NCBI RefSeq assembly: GCF_001274785.1 | Contig: NZ_LHPI01000018.1 | Coordinates: 20,813 to 84,812 of the forward strand | Length of the DNA: 64,000 nt | Direction: 5' to 3' | Source: Vibrio hepatarius | GTDB taxonomy: Bacteria; Pseudomonadota; Gammaproteobacteria; Enterobacterales; Vibrionaceae | Shown: positions 45,811 to 54,691 of the stretch, in pieces | Numbering within the stretch: position 1 is the stretch's first letter | Layout: every line of letters starts with the position of its first letter | Position numbers and translations under genes: made by a program | Notes under the pieces: model-generated | Told to the model about the DNA's origin: nothing | Database searches by the model: none | The model's input: only the letters and a program-made list of their open reading frames with translations

Positions 45811-48800
45811 TCAGTTCCTTCCTGATGCCTGGTTATAAGCCCTAATATCGATCAAGTTGTTCTGAGCATAATCTCCCGCAAGCGATGCATTTGAGATCAC
45901 CGCTATCTGCTTATCCACAAATGCTTTATCTTCTTCGGACACACTGTCAGGAATGTAAGCGCCACTCTCATCCTTTTGACGATACTCATTTAGCATTTGC
46001 TCCCTTAGACCTAGCATTTCAGGCGACCAACTCGATGAGTCTTCAGAGTTGAATACGCGCCCCGCCAAACCTTCATTGAAAGCTTGAGCAAACACTTGAC
46101 TTTGAATCGGGGTCAATCCCATTCTCTGCCCTTCGCTGTATGCTTCCTGTTTAAAATCATCGGCGTACTGTTCTAAGAACTCACCGTATCGATTGTTAAC
46201 TGCCGCACCGAATGCCCCAGCCAACATGGCTTCAGACTTAGTGCCCCAGTTAACTTCGGAGGCATACTGCGAACTCGATCCACTGTATGCATCATTAAAC
46301 GCCGTCAAAGGATTTTCCAAAGAGGTTCCGGCATCAACGGCTGCTTTTAACCCATCCCATGTTGATTTGCTGGCCACAGTTGCATTGTGCAAGAAACCTC
46401 GTGAGCCAGGTTCTGCAAGGGCTTGCTCCTTGTAACTCTCATAGTCTTCGCCAAAATGATTCAAGGTATGCAATGCTGCATCAGTATGCTTGCCACTGAA
46501 ATCACCAATAGCACTGGCGCTGTTGAAGAACATTTCAGCACCAGAGACTCCGCTATCATCAGCCATAATGCGAGATCGCCACTGAGAGCCAGCTTCACTG
46601 TTTAGTCCAGATTGATATGTACTTGTGTCAGAAGCTACGGCCTGCTGGGCTTGTTGCTGATGCGCATTCAGCTGTCCATCTACACCAGAAAGATTGGTTT
46701 GGTAAGCGGATTGAGCCGAATTGAACTGCGTTTGAACTGTTGCAGCATCCTCATAGCCTCCCAGAACACCGGATTCAACTTGGCTTTGAGTGCCACCAAA
46801 AGTAGGCGCCGTTGATGACAAGCCTTCATTAGAGCGTGGCTGAATAGATCGTAAATCGGCTCCGGTAGCCATGGCCATAACAGTCATTGCTGCTTGATAG
46901 TCATTGTCTCGTTCAGCGGGCGTCGAGGAGTTGCTATAGGTTAAAGACTCCATAGCTGCGGCCACATACGCCTGATTATCATCAGGTAGCAAGCGCTGAT
47001 ACATTGGAAGGTTTTCACGTAATCGGTTACCTGCTTCAACATGCTGGTTCATATAGCGACCTAAATAATCCATGACTTCAGGATTATCCGCTGCTAATCG
47101 AGTTAACGTCGCACCATCCGTGTTCCTTTGTCCTGATAGACTGTAGCTGGCCTGATCAAGCTCACTAAAGCGGTTTGATGCCGTGATAACGTCTTGTGCT
47201 GAACTCTGAAGTGACTGATAGTCTTGATTAGACAACGACATCTCAACGCCAGAGCGTCTTGAATCTGAAAGGTCCTTAACCATCGCATCGCGAAACTCAG
47301 CACGTCGTGAATCACTTGATGCCAAGCTTTGCATCTCCCCAGTGAGCGTATTTGCGGTCGTAGATCGAGAACTGCCCTCTGATGACTCAACTTGGCCACT
47401 AAAGTTACCACCTAAATCCAAGCCTGCTCGTACCCTTGATAGTTTTGGTACACGAGATGAGTCTGGCTTATCGACTCCGGGCAAGTTGCCCTGTGGAGAA
47501 TCATTGCCGCCAGTACCAAGAAGCCTTCCAAGAAAGCCCTTATCAGCAACTTCTTTCTCACCGGGATTAGTAATAGTTCCATCGCCACCGACCCTTAGGC
47601 CTCCCGATAGCACGCCAGATACCAAGCCACGTACAGCGTCTTTTTTATCGTCTCCGAAACCATACCGTGTTTGCAGGTCATCAGTGACCTGATTAACAAC
47701 GGCGCTAGATGCGGAATTAGAAGAACCGATCTGACGTCCAACCGAAGAAAGGTTGTCGTAACTTAGCTTTTCACCAAAGGTTCGACTCATGGTATTGCCA
47801 ACCTGACGGCTAAAGGCTTGAGTTGCCTGAGTCATGGATTCTTTTGCAGAGCCGACCATTGAACCCACTGCGTTTCCGACAGAGAAACTGCTTAGTAAGC
47901 TTGACGCGCCGGTCATTGCAGAACCCGTGAGGGCTGAATTTTGGAACATTGACTGTGATTGCATCACCGGGGCATTTTTCGCGACATCTGGACTTGCCAG
48001 CTTTTCATCAATGGCATCGCCGTTTTGAAGACGTCCAGCCAAGTGGGTAGCGGTTATTGCTGAGCCATACACGAGCATGAGCGAAATCGCCGGAACACTC
48101 GACGCCAACATGCCGCCAGTAGCTATCCAGGTTTGCAGCACTGAATCCATCTGCATCATCCCAGCAAAAGATGGCACTTCTGTACCTGCAAAGGCATCAA
48201 GAGCCGACATTTTCCCAGCAACGGTTAAATGGATATATAGGTTAATGATGGCCATGACGGGCATCCAAAGTTGAATCCAAAGCAGGATTAACAAGTACTT
48301 CCCGGCCATTCGCATCCCGATTTGGCCAAGGGCAATCACAAAGGCCATCAATGGGGTGATGGCGTAAATGAACCCCTCAAAAAACGTCATCATCGGACGT
48401 ACGATACTTTGGAACAGGGTCTGCTCCGCCGCCCATTGTGTATTGCGCTGCTCAATCGCTTGGTTAACCATCACGGCTGCGGTGAAAGCTTGATCATCCA
48501 TATACTTGCCTGTCACGCTTTGCTCATAAATAGGCAAAAGCACTGACGCGGTCATGTACTCTTGGGTGTTAACCGAAGCTAAACCAAGGTTATTCAGTGC
48601 ATTTCGGATCACGTCATCAGTGTCCGTTGCAGACGAAGTCCCCAATGAGGCTGACAGAACCTGTTTAAGCCTTGGAATGAAGGTTGATTCTGTCATGAGT
48701 TTCAGCTGACTATAGGCATCGGTGCAGTCCAAATCGCTACTGCTACCACTGAGCATGATGCGCGTGCCATAAATGCTAGAGTCAAACCTAATCGCAGTCA

Positions 48801-49380
48801 TCGGGTTAGGATCACTCAGCACCTGATCGAGGTTCTTTTGGCCGATGTCGATACCAATCAAGGTGCACTCTTTGATGTAGTTAAACCACGATTGTTCGAT
48901 ATCTGAGCCACCGACACGATTTGCATCACCCAACCCAGAGCGATCCATCACCTGTTTTCTCACTTTAATCAGTGACTGTAAACTGGATGCAAAGCCGTAT
49001 TCCGTCATGGCGGGAGTTGAAAACGCCGTTTCAAACAATCGCGTGATTTGAAAGCCAACAGTCGAAATCGTACTACCTGCGGCAGCAACACCGATGGGCA
49101 CATTATCAACCACTCGAACTTGTCCCGTGTACGCATCCTCAATGCTCACGCGGGTACTGGGTCCAAACATGGTTGCAAAGACTAGCCATGAGACTAAAAC
49201 GTGTTGAAAGTTAATCCCACGACCACCTTGCATTAAGGCCTGAACAGAGACCATCAATACCCCAATGAGCAAGCCAATGCGAACCATTGAAGTAAAGTCG
49301 CCTGTACCAGTGATCATCGCGACAGCGTTCAAGACCTGCTCTAAAAAAGCCGAATCCCCGATGGAATAGATTTCCCACAT
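45811..49380 (-). CDS. traG: Mating-pair stabilisation and exclusion-target protein TraG
   Basis: A 1189-aa F-type TraG. Hydrophobic segments are at ~30-75 and ~325-450; the remainder is long and polar, with Ser/Gln-rich, partly coiled-coil sequence. It acts in mating pair formation, and its cytoplasmic part is what recipient Eex recognises. Counting residues, positions 606-608 are Pro-Gly-Glu (in TITNPGEKEV), which I recall as the SXT-group determinant (R391 group: Thr-Asp-Asp). It is last in the traF-traH-traG operon (3-4 bp gaps). Confidence 0.95.
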   Translation of the reverse strand: MWEIYSIGDSAFLEQVLNAVAMITGTGDFTSMVRIGLLIGVLMVSVQALMQGGRGINFQHVLVSWLVFATMFGPSTRVSIEDAYTGQVRVVDNVPIGVAAAGSTISTVGFQITRLFETAFSTPAMTEYGFASSLQSLIKVRKQVMDRSGLGDANRVGGSDIEQSWFNYIKECTLIGIDIGQKNLDQVLSDPNPMTAIRFDSSIYGTRIMLSGSSSDLDCTDAYSQLKLMTESTFIPRLKQVLSASLGTSSATDTDDVIRNALNNLGLASVNTQEYMTASVLLPIYEQSVTGKYMDDQAFTAAVMVNQAIEQRNTQWAAEQTLFQSIVRPMMTFFEGFIYAITPLMAFVIALGQIGMRMAGKYLLILLWIQLWMPVMAIINLYIHLTVAGKMSALDAFAGTEVPSFAGMMQMDSVLQTWIATGGMLASSVPAISLMLVYGSAITATHLAGRLQNGDAIDEKLASPDVAKNAPVMQSQSMFQNSALTGSAMTGASSLLSSFSVGNAVGSMVGSAKESMTQATQAFSRQVGNTMSRTFGEKLSYDNLSSVGRQIGSSNSASSAVVNQVTDDLQTRYGFGDDKKDAVRGLVSGVLSGGLRVGGDGTITNPGEKEVADKGFLGRLLGTGGNDSPQGNLPGVDKPDSSRVPKLSRVRAGLDLGGNFSGQVESSEGSSRSTTANTLTGEMQSLASSDSRRAEFRDAMVKDLSDSRRSGVEMSLSNQDYQSLQSSAQDVITASNRFSELDQASYSLSGQRNTDGATLTRLAADNPEVMDYLGRYMNQHVEAGNRLRENLPMYQRLLPDDNQAYVAAAMESLTYSNSSTPAERDNDYQAAMTVMAMATGADLRSIQPRSNEGLSSTAPTFGGTQSQVESGVLGGYEDAATVQTQFNSAQSAYQTNLSGVDGQLNAHQQQAQQAVASDTSTYQSGLNSEAGSQWRSRIMADDSGVSGAEMFFNSASAIGDFSGKHTDAALHTLNHFGEDYESYKEQALAEPGSRGFLHNATVASKSTWDGLKAAVDAGTSLENPLTAFNDAYSGSSSQYASEVNWGTKSEAMLAGAFGAAVNNRYGEFLEQYADDFKQEAYSEGQRMGLTPIQSQVFAQAFNEGLAGRVFNSEDSSSWSPEMLGLREQMLNEYRQKDESGAYIPDSVSEEDKAFVDKQIAVISNASLAGDYAQNNLIDIRAYNQASGRN

Positions 49381-49383
49381 TAT

Positions 49384-50772
49384 CTATTCCCCCAGTGCCG
49401 TAGATTTAACGGTGTAATAACGCTGCTTGCGAATGGTCTGAATCACCTGATTAAAATGCGCCAGCAATTCTTGCTCTGAACCGTATCTTCGCTGTAACGC
49501 GGCGTATTCCTCATTGATTTGGCGACGTGCACGTTCAAGGTCTTCAGTTAACAACTTCGCATAGGCATGATCTTCTACACCAGAGGTGCTTCTAGCTGCA
49601 TTGAGCATGTCTTCAACCAATGCTCGGGCCATCTCAACAGCAATAAATGGCGCCGCTCGTGAAGCAAACGACCTAGCAGCCCCTTCATTTAATGCAGAAA
49701 GTGTTCGAATCATGCCGCCAATGCTCGCAGGAGCCGATGTCATAAAAGCCTTTTCGGTGGTGCTAGCAGCTCCTGTATTTCGAGCAAACTTAAAAATAAT
49801 GCCGTTACTGGAACCTGTACCAAGAAGTAAATTTTCTACTTGGGTTGATAATCCCGTCAGGGTCACGTTAGTGATTGTCGGATTCAGACAGCCGTCTTGT
49901 GTCACTGTGTCACATCGGTACATAGCGACGTTACCGCCGTGAATTAGATGCTCAATAGTCACTTTATTGCCATTCAGTCTGGTCAGTTTTGGGGCTTTAC
50001 CTTGGCCATCAGCGGCATTCGCTAAATCACCAACGATAATCGAACCAGTCACCGACATAACCGCTTCAAGAAAACGGTCATCCCCCGATGCAAACCAGCT
50101 TGATGCCGAATGACGTTTCAGTGCTCGCCAAACCAAATTACCTTTAATCGTTCTGTTTACATCAGATGCCGCGACACTCGAAGCGTTCTCATATGGGTTC
50201 TTACCATTGGACTCACTCCAACTGGTAAAAACGTCTCCAGCCCCTTTAAGTGAGCTCAACATGCTGGCTTCTGTTTGCCCCTTTTTACCAAAAGCAGCCA
50301 GGGTATCGTTCACGACTCCCTGAGCCATTTGACAGGAATTGCCAAAATACTCGTTCAACTGCTGGATTTTCTTTTGCAGTGTCTCCATGTGCTGGGAGCA
50401 TTTCTCACACATAGCACTGAGCGCCAATTGGAATGCGTACCCCTTGGCGTTTGCAGCAACAGAGCGAAGTAATTGAACAAACTGATCCGCGTTAACAAAT
50501 GACAAACTTCCCGCGAACATATCAATGCCGCCACAACCAGCTTGGAATGACGGAGGCACCATAGAGACGAGGTTTTCGTTCATGATCCTGTTACGAACAA
50601 CAACGCTTCCGCCAGATATCACACCACGCCGCTGACTCTCGAATACACCAGGCGCAGTGGTGTTGGTCATTGAACCAAACAACTGGTTCATCTCCTGTTG
50701 CAAGCTTGCTTGGCTCATAGATGAAAAACCAATCGCACAGGCGATTAGCGATACTCGGAATACTTTTTTCAT
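49384..50772 (-). CDS. traH: Conjugative pilus assembly protein TraH
   Basis: A 462-aa periplasmic protein with a signal peptide (1-22, cut after SMSQA) and the TraH features: CGGIDMFAGSLSFVNADQFVQLL at ~79, then MCEKCSQHM and coiled coil. It takes part in pilus assembly and mating-pair formation with TraF and TraG. Gaps to its neighbours are only 2-3 bp. Confidence 0.95.
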   Translation of the reverse strand: MKKVFRVSLIACAIGFSSMSQASLQQEMNQLFGSMTNTTAPGVFESQRRGVISGGSVVVRNRIMNENLVSMVPPSFQAGCGGIDMFAGSLSFVNADQFVQLLRSVAANAKGYAFQLALSAMCEKCSQHMETLQKKIQQLNEYFGNSCQMAQGVVNDTLAAFGKKGQTEASMLSSLKGAGDVFTSWSESNGKNPYENASSVAASDVNRTIKGNLVWRALKRHSASSWFASGDDRFLEAVMSVTGSIIVGDLANAADGQGKAPKLTRLNGNKVTIEHLIHGGNVAMYRCDTVTQDGCLNPTITNVTLTGLSTQVENLLLGTGSSNGIIFKFARNTGAASTTEKAFMTSAPASIGGMIRTLSALNEGAARSFASRAAPFIAVEMARALVEDMLNAARSTSGVEDHAYAKLLTEDLERARRQINEEYAALQRRYGSEQELLAHFNQVIQTIRKQRYYTVKSTALGE

Positions 50773-50774
50773 CG

Positions 50775-51719
50775 TTATAACCCTCCTTGTGCACGCAGAT
50801 AGCGAACAAGGAACTCAGGGTCCTGTAATATCTTTTCGTTAAGCTCTTGGGCTGACATCGCGAGTGACACGCCGGGTTGAACAGGTCGGGTGGCATAGTA
50901 AGTTTGATCGTCAATCCAACCGGCTTGATGGGCTGCGAGAATGATTCGATTATTGAGCTCATCAAGGCTCATTGCGCCTTGTCCAATCGGAGTAATAACG
51001 TTAGGCGGGTCAACTAAGAACACGGCAGGGACAGTCGTAACGGACAAGGATTGGGCTTGTCCTGAATCGACTTTGTAATTGGGAAACTCTCCACCGGGTA
51101 AAGGCAAGCCATCGACAGCAATAGCAAACACCTCGAACCCATAGTTCAAGGCCATAGATTCGATGATAGGCGCTTGAGCATGGCAATAAGGGCAATCCGA
51201 ACGATAGAAAAAGAACAAACCAGCCCGCTTCGCTACTTCACCTAAAGCTACATCACGTTGAGTGCCAGCTTCTCGATCCATCCGATTGGCAGCATAGGTC
51301 GCCAAGGGTCTGCGACTGATTTCATCCAAAACAGGATCGCCCATGACCACCTGCTGACTAACATCAGCAAACTGTGAGCCCTTATCCATCATGACGCGCT
51401 GGAGATACAGATAGGCTCTGACGTTCTCATTCGTCGGCTCATCAATTGCCTTGTCCATGAACGACTGCATGTGCTCACGAAACCAGGCAGCACTGAAAGG
51501 CTTTAGCCCGTCCTTAGTGGGCTCCACAACACCAGATTTCGGCTTCATTAGGTCTTCAGACTCGGCTGGCTCGGGAATGACCTGATACCAAAACCAACCT
51601 TCCTGACCACGCTGATAGAATTGCCCATCACTAGCATAGGCGGGCAAGATGAATAGAAAGAAAATAATGATTGGGATGGTCACCCATAGGATGAACCAAG
51701 GTAACAAAGGCGTTCTCAT
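50775..51719 (-). CDS. traF: Conjugative pilus assembly protein TraF with CPYC motif
   Basis: A 314-aa periplasmic thioredoxin-fold protein with an N-terminal membrane/signal segment (residues 5-30). A redox-type motif CPYC is in YRSDCPYCHAQAP; F-plasmid TraF lacks it, so this protein may also catalyse disulfide exchange. GTG 51740 would add 7 residues, but ATG 51719 has a GGAG site at correct spacing. It is the first gene of the traFHG block. Confidence 0.92.
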   Translation of the reverse strand: MRTPLLPWFILWVTIPIIIFFLFILPAYASDGQFYQRGQEGWFWYQVIPEPAESEDLMKPKSGVVEPTKDGLKPFSAAWFREHMQSFMDKAIDEPTNENVRAYLYLQRVMMDKGSQFADVSQQVVMGDPVLDEISRRPLATYAANRMDREAGTQRDVALGEVAKRAGLFFFYRSDCPYCHAQAPIIESMALNYGFEVFAIAVDGLPLPGGEFPNYKVDSGQAQSLSVTTVPAVFLVDPPNVITPIGQGAMSLDELNNRIILAAHQAGWIDDQTYYATRPVQPGVSLAMSAQELNEKILQDPEFLVRYLRAQGGL

Positions 51720-51811
51720 TGTCAGCTCCAGAAATTTCACAGAGCTAACATGCTAAAGATCCCCGTAAGAGCGATTGGCCAGATAGATGAAGGAATCGTG
51801 TGTGTTTCTGA
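51720..51811. other. Short gap upstream of traF (hotspot HS3 position)
   Basis: In SXT/R391 elements the position upstream of traF is a variable hotspot (HS3). Here only 92 bp separate traF from the next core gene, so no cargo is present. Confidence 0.55.
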
Positions 51812-52516
51812 CTATCTATTAAACACTGTTACTAACGTAAGTGCTTTGGCTGATGGCACCATCACAAAGTGCATACCAGAGCTCCCATGACACCAAAACT
51901 CTGCCTGTACGAAATATTTTTTTGCTTTCTTTGAAGCTATACATTCTGGCAATAAAGATTTTGCCAATTCTGTGCTACACAATTTAGCGCACAAAGCCTT
52001 CCAAGGATGCTTAGGTACACCGCCTGAAAGCCGTTCCACAAACCTTTCCAGTGCATGACGAGTCACCACGACAGGCCCAATGTTCGGAACGTTGATGACC
52101 TCATCGATTTCTCTCACGGTAGCATTATCGACGCTGTATTCTTCGAAGGAATATGAGAGCCAATCTTCCCGTTTCTCTACCGATATCTGTGCTTCCTGGT
52201 ATCGAGTGAGCAAAAACCTAGTCAGGCTGTAAAGTGAATGCTGAGTTGAGCGTTGTTTCTGTAACTTTTTGATAGCTCCTTTACTGACCCGGATTTGAAG
52301 CCCATTACCGCTTCGGTTACTCCCCATCACCTCTTTCACTGACAGTAGGTGATGAATCGCATAGAGCTCAGCTGCAATTGGCTTTTGCTGCTCAGTTAGC
52401 TTGTCGTATTGCTCACCTAAATCGACCTTTAGTTCACCACCTCTTCGAAGGCCGGTCTTCCAGTAAACCGTAAACTCACCATCAATCTGCTTTGTTAACA
52501 GGGTTAATACCATCAT
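51812..52516 (-). CDS. Conserved SXT-type protein of unknown function
   Basis: A 234-aa soluble protein. The N-terminal half has a beta-rich stretch followed by PIAAELYAIHHLLS, whose Glu-containing helix resembles the first helix of RNase H folds, but the usual second Asp is not evident. The C-terminal half has VVVTRHALERFVERLSGG and ends in hydrophobic strands (HFVMVPSAKALTLVTVF). A good ribosome site (AGGAGA) precedes ATG 52516. The RNase H resemblance is only a suggestion. Confidence 0.75.
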   Translation of the reverse strand: MMVLTLLTKQIDGEFTVYWKTGLRRGGELKVDLGEQYDKLTEQQKPIAAELYAIHHLLSVKEVMGSNRSGNGLQIRVSKGAIKKLQKQRSTQHSLYSLTRFLLTRYQEAQISVEKREDWLSYSFEEYSVDNATVREIDEVINVPNIGPVVVTRHALERFVERLSGGVPKHPWKALCAKLCSTELAKSLLPECIASKKAKKYFVQAEFWCHGSSGMHFVMVPSAKALTLVTVFNR

Positions 52517-52579
52517 GTTTGTTTCTCCTATTGGTTATCTATTTTTCATTCTCCATGATTTTTCAAATATGCAAGGCGC

Positions 52580-52602
52580 AAAAAAAGGGGCCGAAGCCCC
52601 TT
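52580..52602 (-). terminator. Terminator after the toprim gene
   Basis: On the minus strand AAGGGGC-TTCG-GCCCCTT is followed by seven T. A strong UUCG-loop terminator, 3 bp after the stop at 52606. It separates the DNA-metabolism operon from the traF side. Confidence 0.93.
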
Positions 52603-52605
52603 AGA

Positions 52606-53679
52606 TCAGATATGAACTTTCGGAAAGCCCATGGCTCCGTAAACATTCAGCACATCATTCCAATCCCAACTTTTCACGCCAAGTGACGTTGGTATCGGAG
52701 GGATCAGAACTTGTGTCAGAATGCCTTTTTGCCAGGCTTTTTTCTTGAGTTCATTCGCTGCATTCAGGCCGGTCTCAGAGAGATCGTGATCTGCCCAGAT
52801 GTACAGCATTTTCACATTACTTGGTGGTTCAAACCTAGCCAGTAGCGTTGCATTCACAACCGACCAACATGTCTGTCCCGTAGCTCTGGTAACCGCTAAA
52901 GCTGTTTCGATGCCTTCAGAAACACCTAATACCTCACCAGGCTCACCTATCGGAATGGCACCACCAGTGATTGTTCTGTCACTTGGTATCGGCATCATCT
53001 TTTTAGGCTTTTCAACCGGCGCTTTGAATCCATCTTCACTTAGGTAGATCCGATGAAACGTGGCCGAACGCCCTTGCTGAGTAACGATTTTACCTAGCAG
53101 CGCTGGGTAGCTATCGATAAACAAGCCATCTTCATCATGGTAAGGCAAGTTTGGATGATACCTCAGCACCGAATCCCATTCAGGACGAAGCCGGGTAACA
53201 ATGCCACGACGATGCATGTAGTTCCAAACTGGTTGCGCACGAGTATCTGCAAGAGAAAACGTTTCTCCCCAGGTTTGATTCAAGCGATGGATAATCGCTT
53301 TGTCCTCGTCCTGCTTTCTAGCCTTCCAATCAACTGCGTTACTCGGTATTGGCCGAATAGGCGCTTGTATTTGTCCGGGTTGAATACCAAGAACCTGGCC
53401 GATTGCTTCAATAGACTGAGCAAAGTTCCATCCATTAATCCAAGACAACAGTTCAAAACCATCATGAAAGATACCGCAGGTGTTACAAACGCCACCTCCG
53501 GTATATTCAGCATCTTTGAATAGCCTAAAGCCATCACGACCGCCATGAACAGGACAAGCCACATGACGGCCCTTTCGAGCAATGGCGGCATCAAGTTCTG
53601 GCACCAATACCGCTAATACTTGAAGCCATTGGCCATTAAGATATGGCCTTACTGTTTCAATTTGTAAAGGTAACGCCAT
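52606..53679 (-). CDS. Primase-like zinc ribbon/toprim protein
   Basis: A 357-aa protein with a primase zinc ribbon (CPVHGGRDGFR at ~43, then CNTCG at ~66) and a toprim domain whose metal-binding Glu is in GVSEGIETALAV (~258) and Asp pair in YIWADHDLSETG (~293). This is the layout of phage/plasmid P4-alpha-type primases without the helicase. It may prime or restart ICE DNA synthesis. Its leader carries two hairpins, one terminator-like. Confidence 0.85.
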   Translation of the reverse strand: MALPLQIETVRPYLNGQWLQVLAVLVPELDAAIARKGRHVACPVHGGRDGFRLFKDAEYTGGGVCNTCGIFHDGFELLSWINGWNFAQSIEAIGQVLGIQPGQIQAPIRPIPSNAVDWKARKQDEDKAIIHRLNQTWGETFSLADTRAQPVWNYMHRRGIVTRLRPEWDSVLRYHPNLPYHDEDGLFIDSYPALLGKIVTQQGRSATFHRIYLSEDGFKAPVEKPKKMMPIPSDRTITGGAIPIGEPGEVLGVSEGIETALAVTRATGQTCWSVVNATLLARFEPPSNVKMLYIWADHDLSETGLNAANELKKKAWQKGILTQVLIPPIPTSLGVKSWDWNDVLNVYGAMGFPKVHI

Positions 53680-53694
53680 ATAACCTCCTTAAGT

Positions 53695-53766
53695 AAAAAG
53701 CCGACTCCTACCACTGGTGGTAAAAGTCAGCTTGGGTCCTGCATTGAGCCGTTTGGTTAATGCAGG
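53695..53766 (-). promoter_or_regulatory. Two-hairpin leader with attenuator-like terminator before the primase-like gene
   Basis: On the minus strand a first hairpin CCTGCATT-N13-AATGCAGG (53738-53766) is followed by AGCTGACT...AGTCGGCT (53699-53732, with an inner TACC/GGTA stem) and TTTTT. That is a typical intrinsic terminator placed only 15 nt before the AAGGAGG ribosome site. It differs from the nine P1/P2 leaders elsewhere in the operon. Confidence 0.7.
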
Positions 53767-53770
53767 AACG

Positions 53771-54112
53771 TTAGTCAAGCTGGATACCATGTCGTCTTAA
53801 TAGCCACATGATGGAATCACGAAGCACATCAGGATCGACAACCGCAGCCATCGCGCAAACACGAAAGCAAAATGGCGTTAATTCGTCATTTTGAATCCAC
53901 GACAACACATCCCTTCGCAATCGAGTACTGACACGACCGTCCAGCAATACACGGATCGCATCCAATAGAATGCCTTCGCGTAACTGCCAGATTTCCGTGT
54001 CAGACCAAGTGACTGGGGCATCATCAAACTCAAATAGAAATTCGAGCTGTGATGACGTGTGTTGATAGGACTGCTTTTGTGATGAAGGAGAATGGGCAAT
54101 GCGCCCATTCAT
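53771..54112 (-). CDS. Small ICE protein of unknown function
   Basis: A 113-aa soluble protein, mostly helical by composition, with an acidic start after ~20 residues (LEFLFEFDDAPVTWSDTE). It ends in AVVDPDVLRDSIMWLLRRHGIQLD. Its ATG overlaps the radC stop by one base (TAATG), so it is translated by coupling. No family is recognised. Confidence 0.7.
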   Translation of the reverse strand: MNGRIAHSPSSQKQSYQHTSSQLEFLFEFDDAPVTWSDTEIWQLREGILLDAIRVLLDGRVSTRLRRDVLSWIQNDELTPFCFRVCAMAAVVDPDVLRDSIMWLLRRHGIQLD

Positions 54113-54609
54113 TAAAGATAACCGCGTTCGGCAAGCGAAACGCAGCCCTCGGATGCGACCACGACATGGTCAAGCGTTCGAATATCAACAAGTGACAAGG
54201 CGTCACGGAGTCGATGAGTGATGCGTTTATCAGCTTCACTGGGTTCAGGATCACCCGATGGATGGTTATGAACCAGTATCACTGCTGCCGCATTAAGTTC
54301 TAGCGCTCGTTTTGTTACTTCCCTTGGATAAACGCTCGCTGCATCTAAAGTGCCTTTGAACAGCTCTTCAAATCGAATAACGCGATGCTTTGTATCAAGA
54401 AACAGTACGCCAAAGACTTCGTGCTCATACTCGTGCATCAGTGTTTGCAGGTATGAGAACGCCGACGATGGCTGTTCAATTTTTCGACCTTTACTCAATC
54501 GACCACGGGCAAGCTTGAGCGCCATATCTAAGATATCCGCTTCAGTCACTTGCTCAGGAACGATGTAAGTACCGGCTTCTTCGCCAGCTAAGAACTTTCT
54601 GTTTTTCAT
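54112..54609 (-). CDS. radC: RadC-family JAMM-domain protein
   Basis: A 165-aa protein with the RadC metal site HNHPSGDPEPSEAD (~117) and the preceding ALELNAAAVILV. It lacks the N-terminal HhH region of chromosomal RadC, as is usual in mobile-element copies. Its role is uncertain; the old repair assignment is not secure. The frame reaches 54642, but ATG 54609 fits the GGAGAC ribosome site, which is folded into the P2 hairpin of leader copy L9. Confidence 0.88.
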   Translation of the reverse strand: MKNRKFLAGEEAGTYIVPEQVTEADILDMALKLARGRLSKGRKIEQPSSAFSYLQTLMHEYEHEVFGVLFLDTKHRVIRFEELFKGTLDAASVYPREVTKRALELNAAAVILVHNHPSGDPEPSEADKRITHRLRDALSLVDIRTLDHVVVASEGCVSLAERGYL

Positions 54610-54674
54610 AGGAGTCTCCAAAAAAAACGGAGACGAACCCATGCCCAGGCGGGGACGGAATCGTCCCCGCAGGG
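54610..54674 (-). promoter_or_regulatory. P1/P2 leader element, copy L9 (before radC)
   Basis: P1 hairpin at 54644-54674 (CCC, then stem GCGGGGAC/GTCCCCGC, then GGG). P2 at 54614-54634 is GTCTCC-N9-GGAGAC with a T8-containing loop. P2 contains the Shine-Dalgarno GGAG, 6 nt before ATG 54609. Confidence 0.8.
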
Positions 54675-54691
54675 TGGTAAAATGGATGTGG

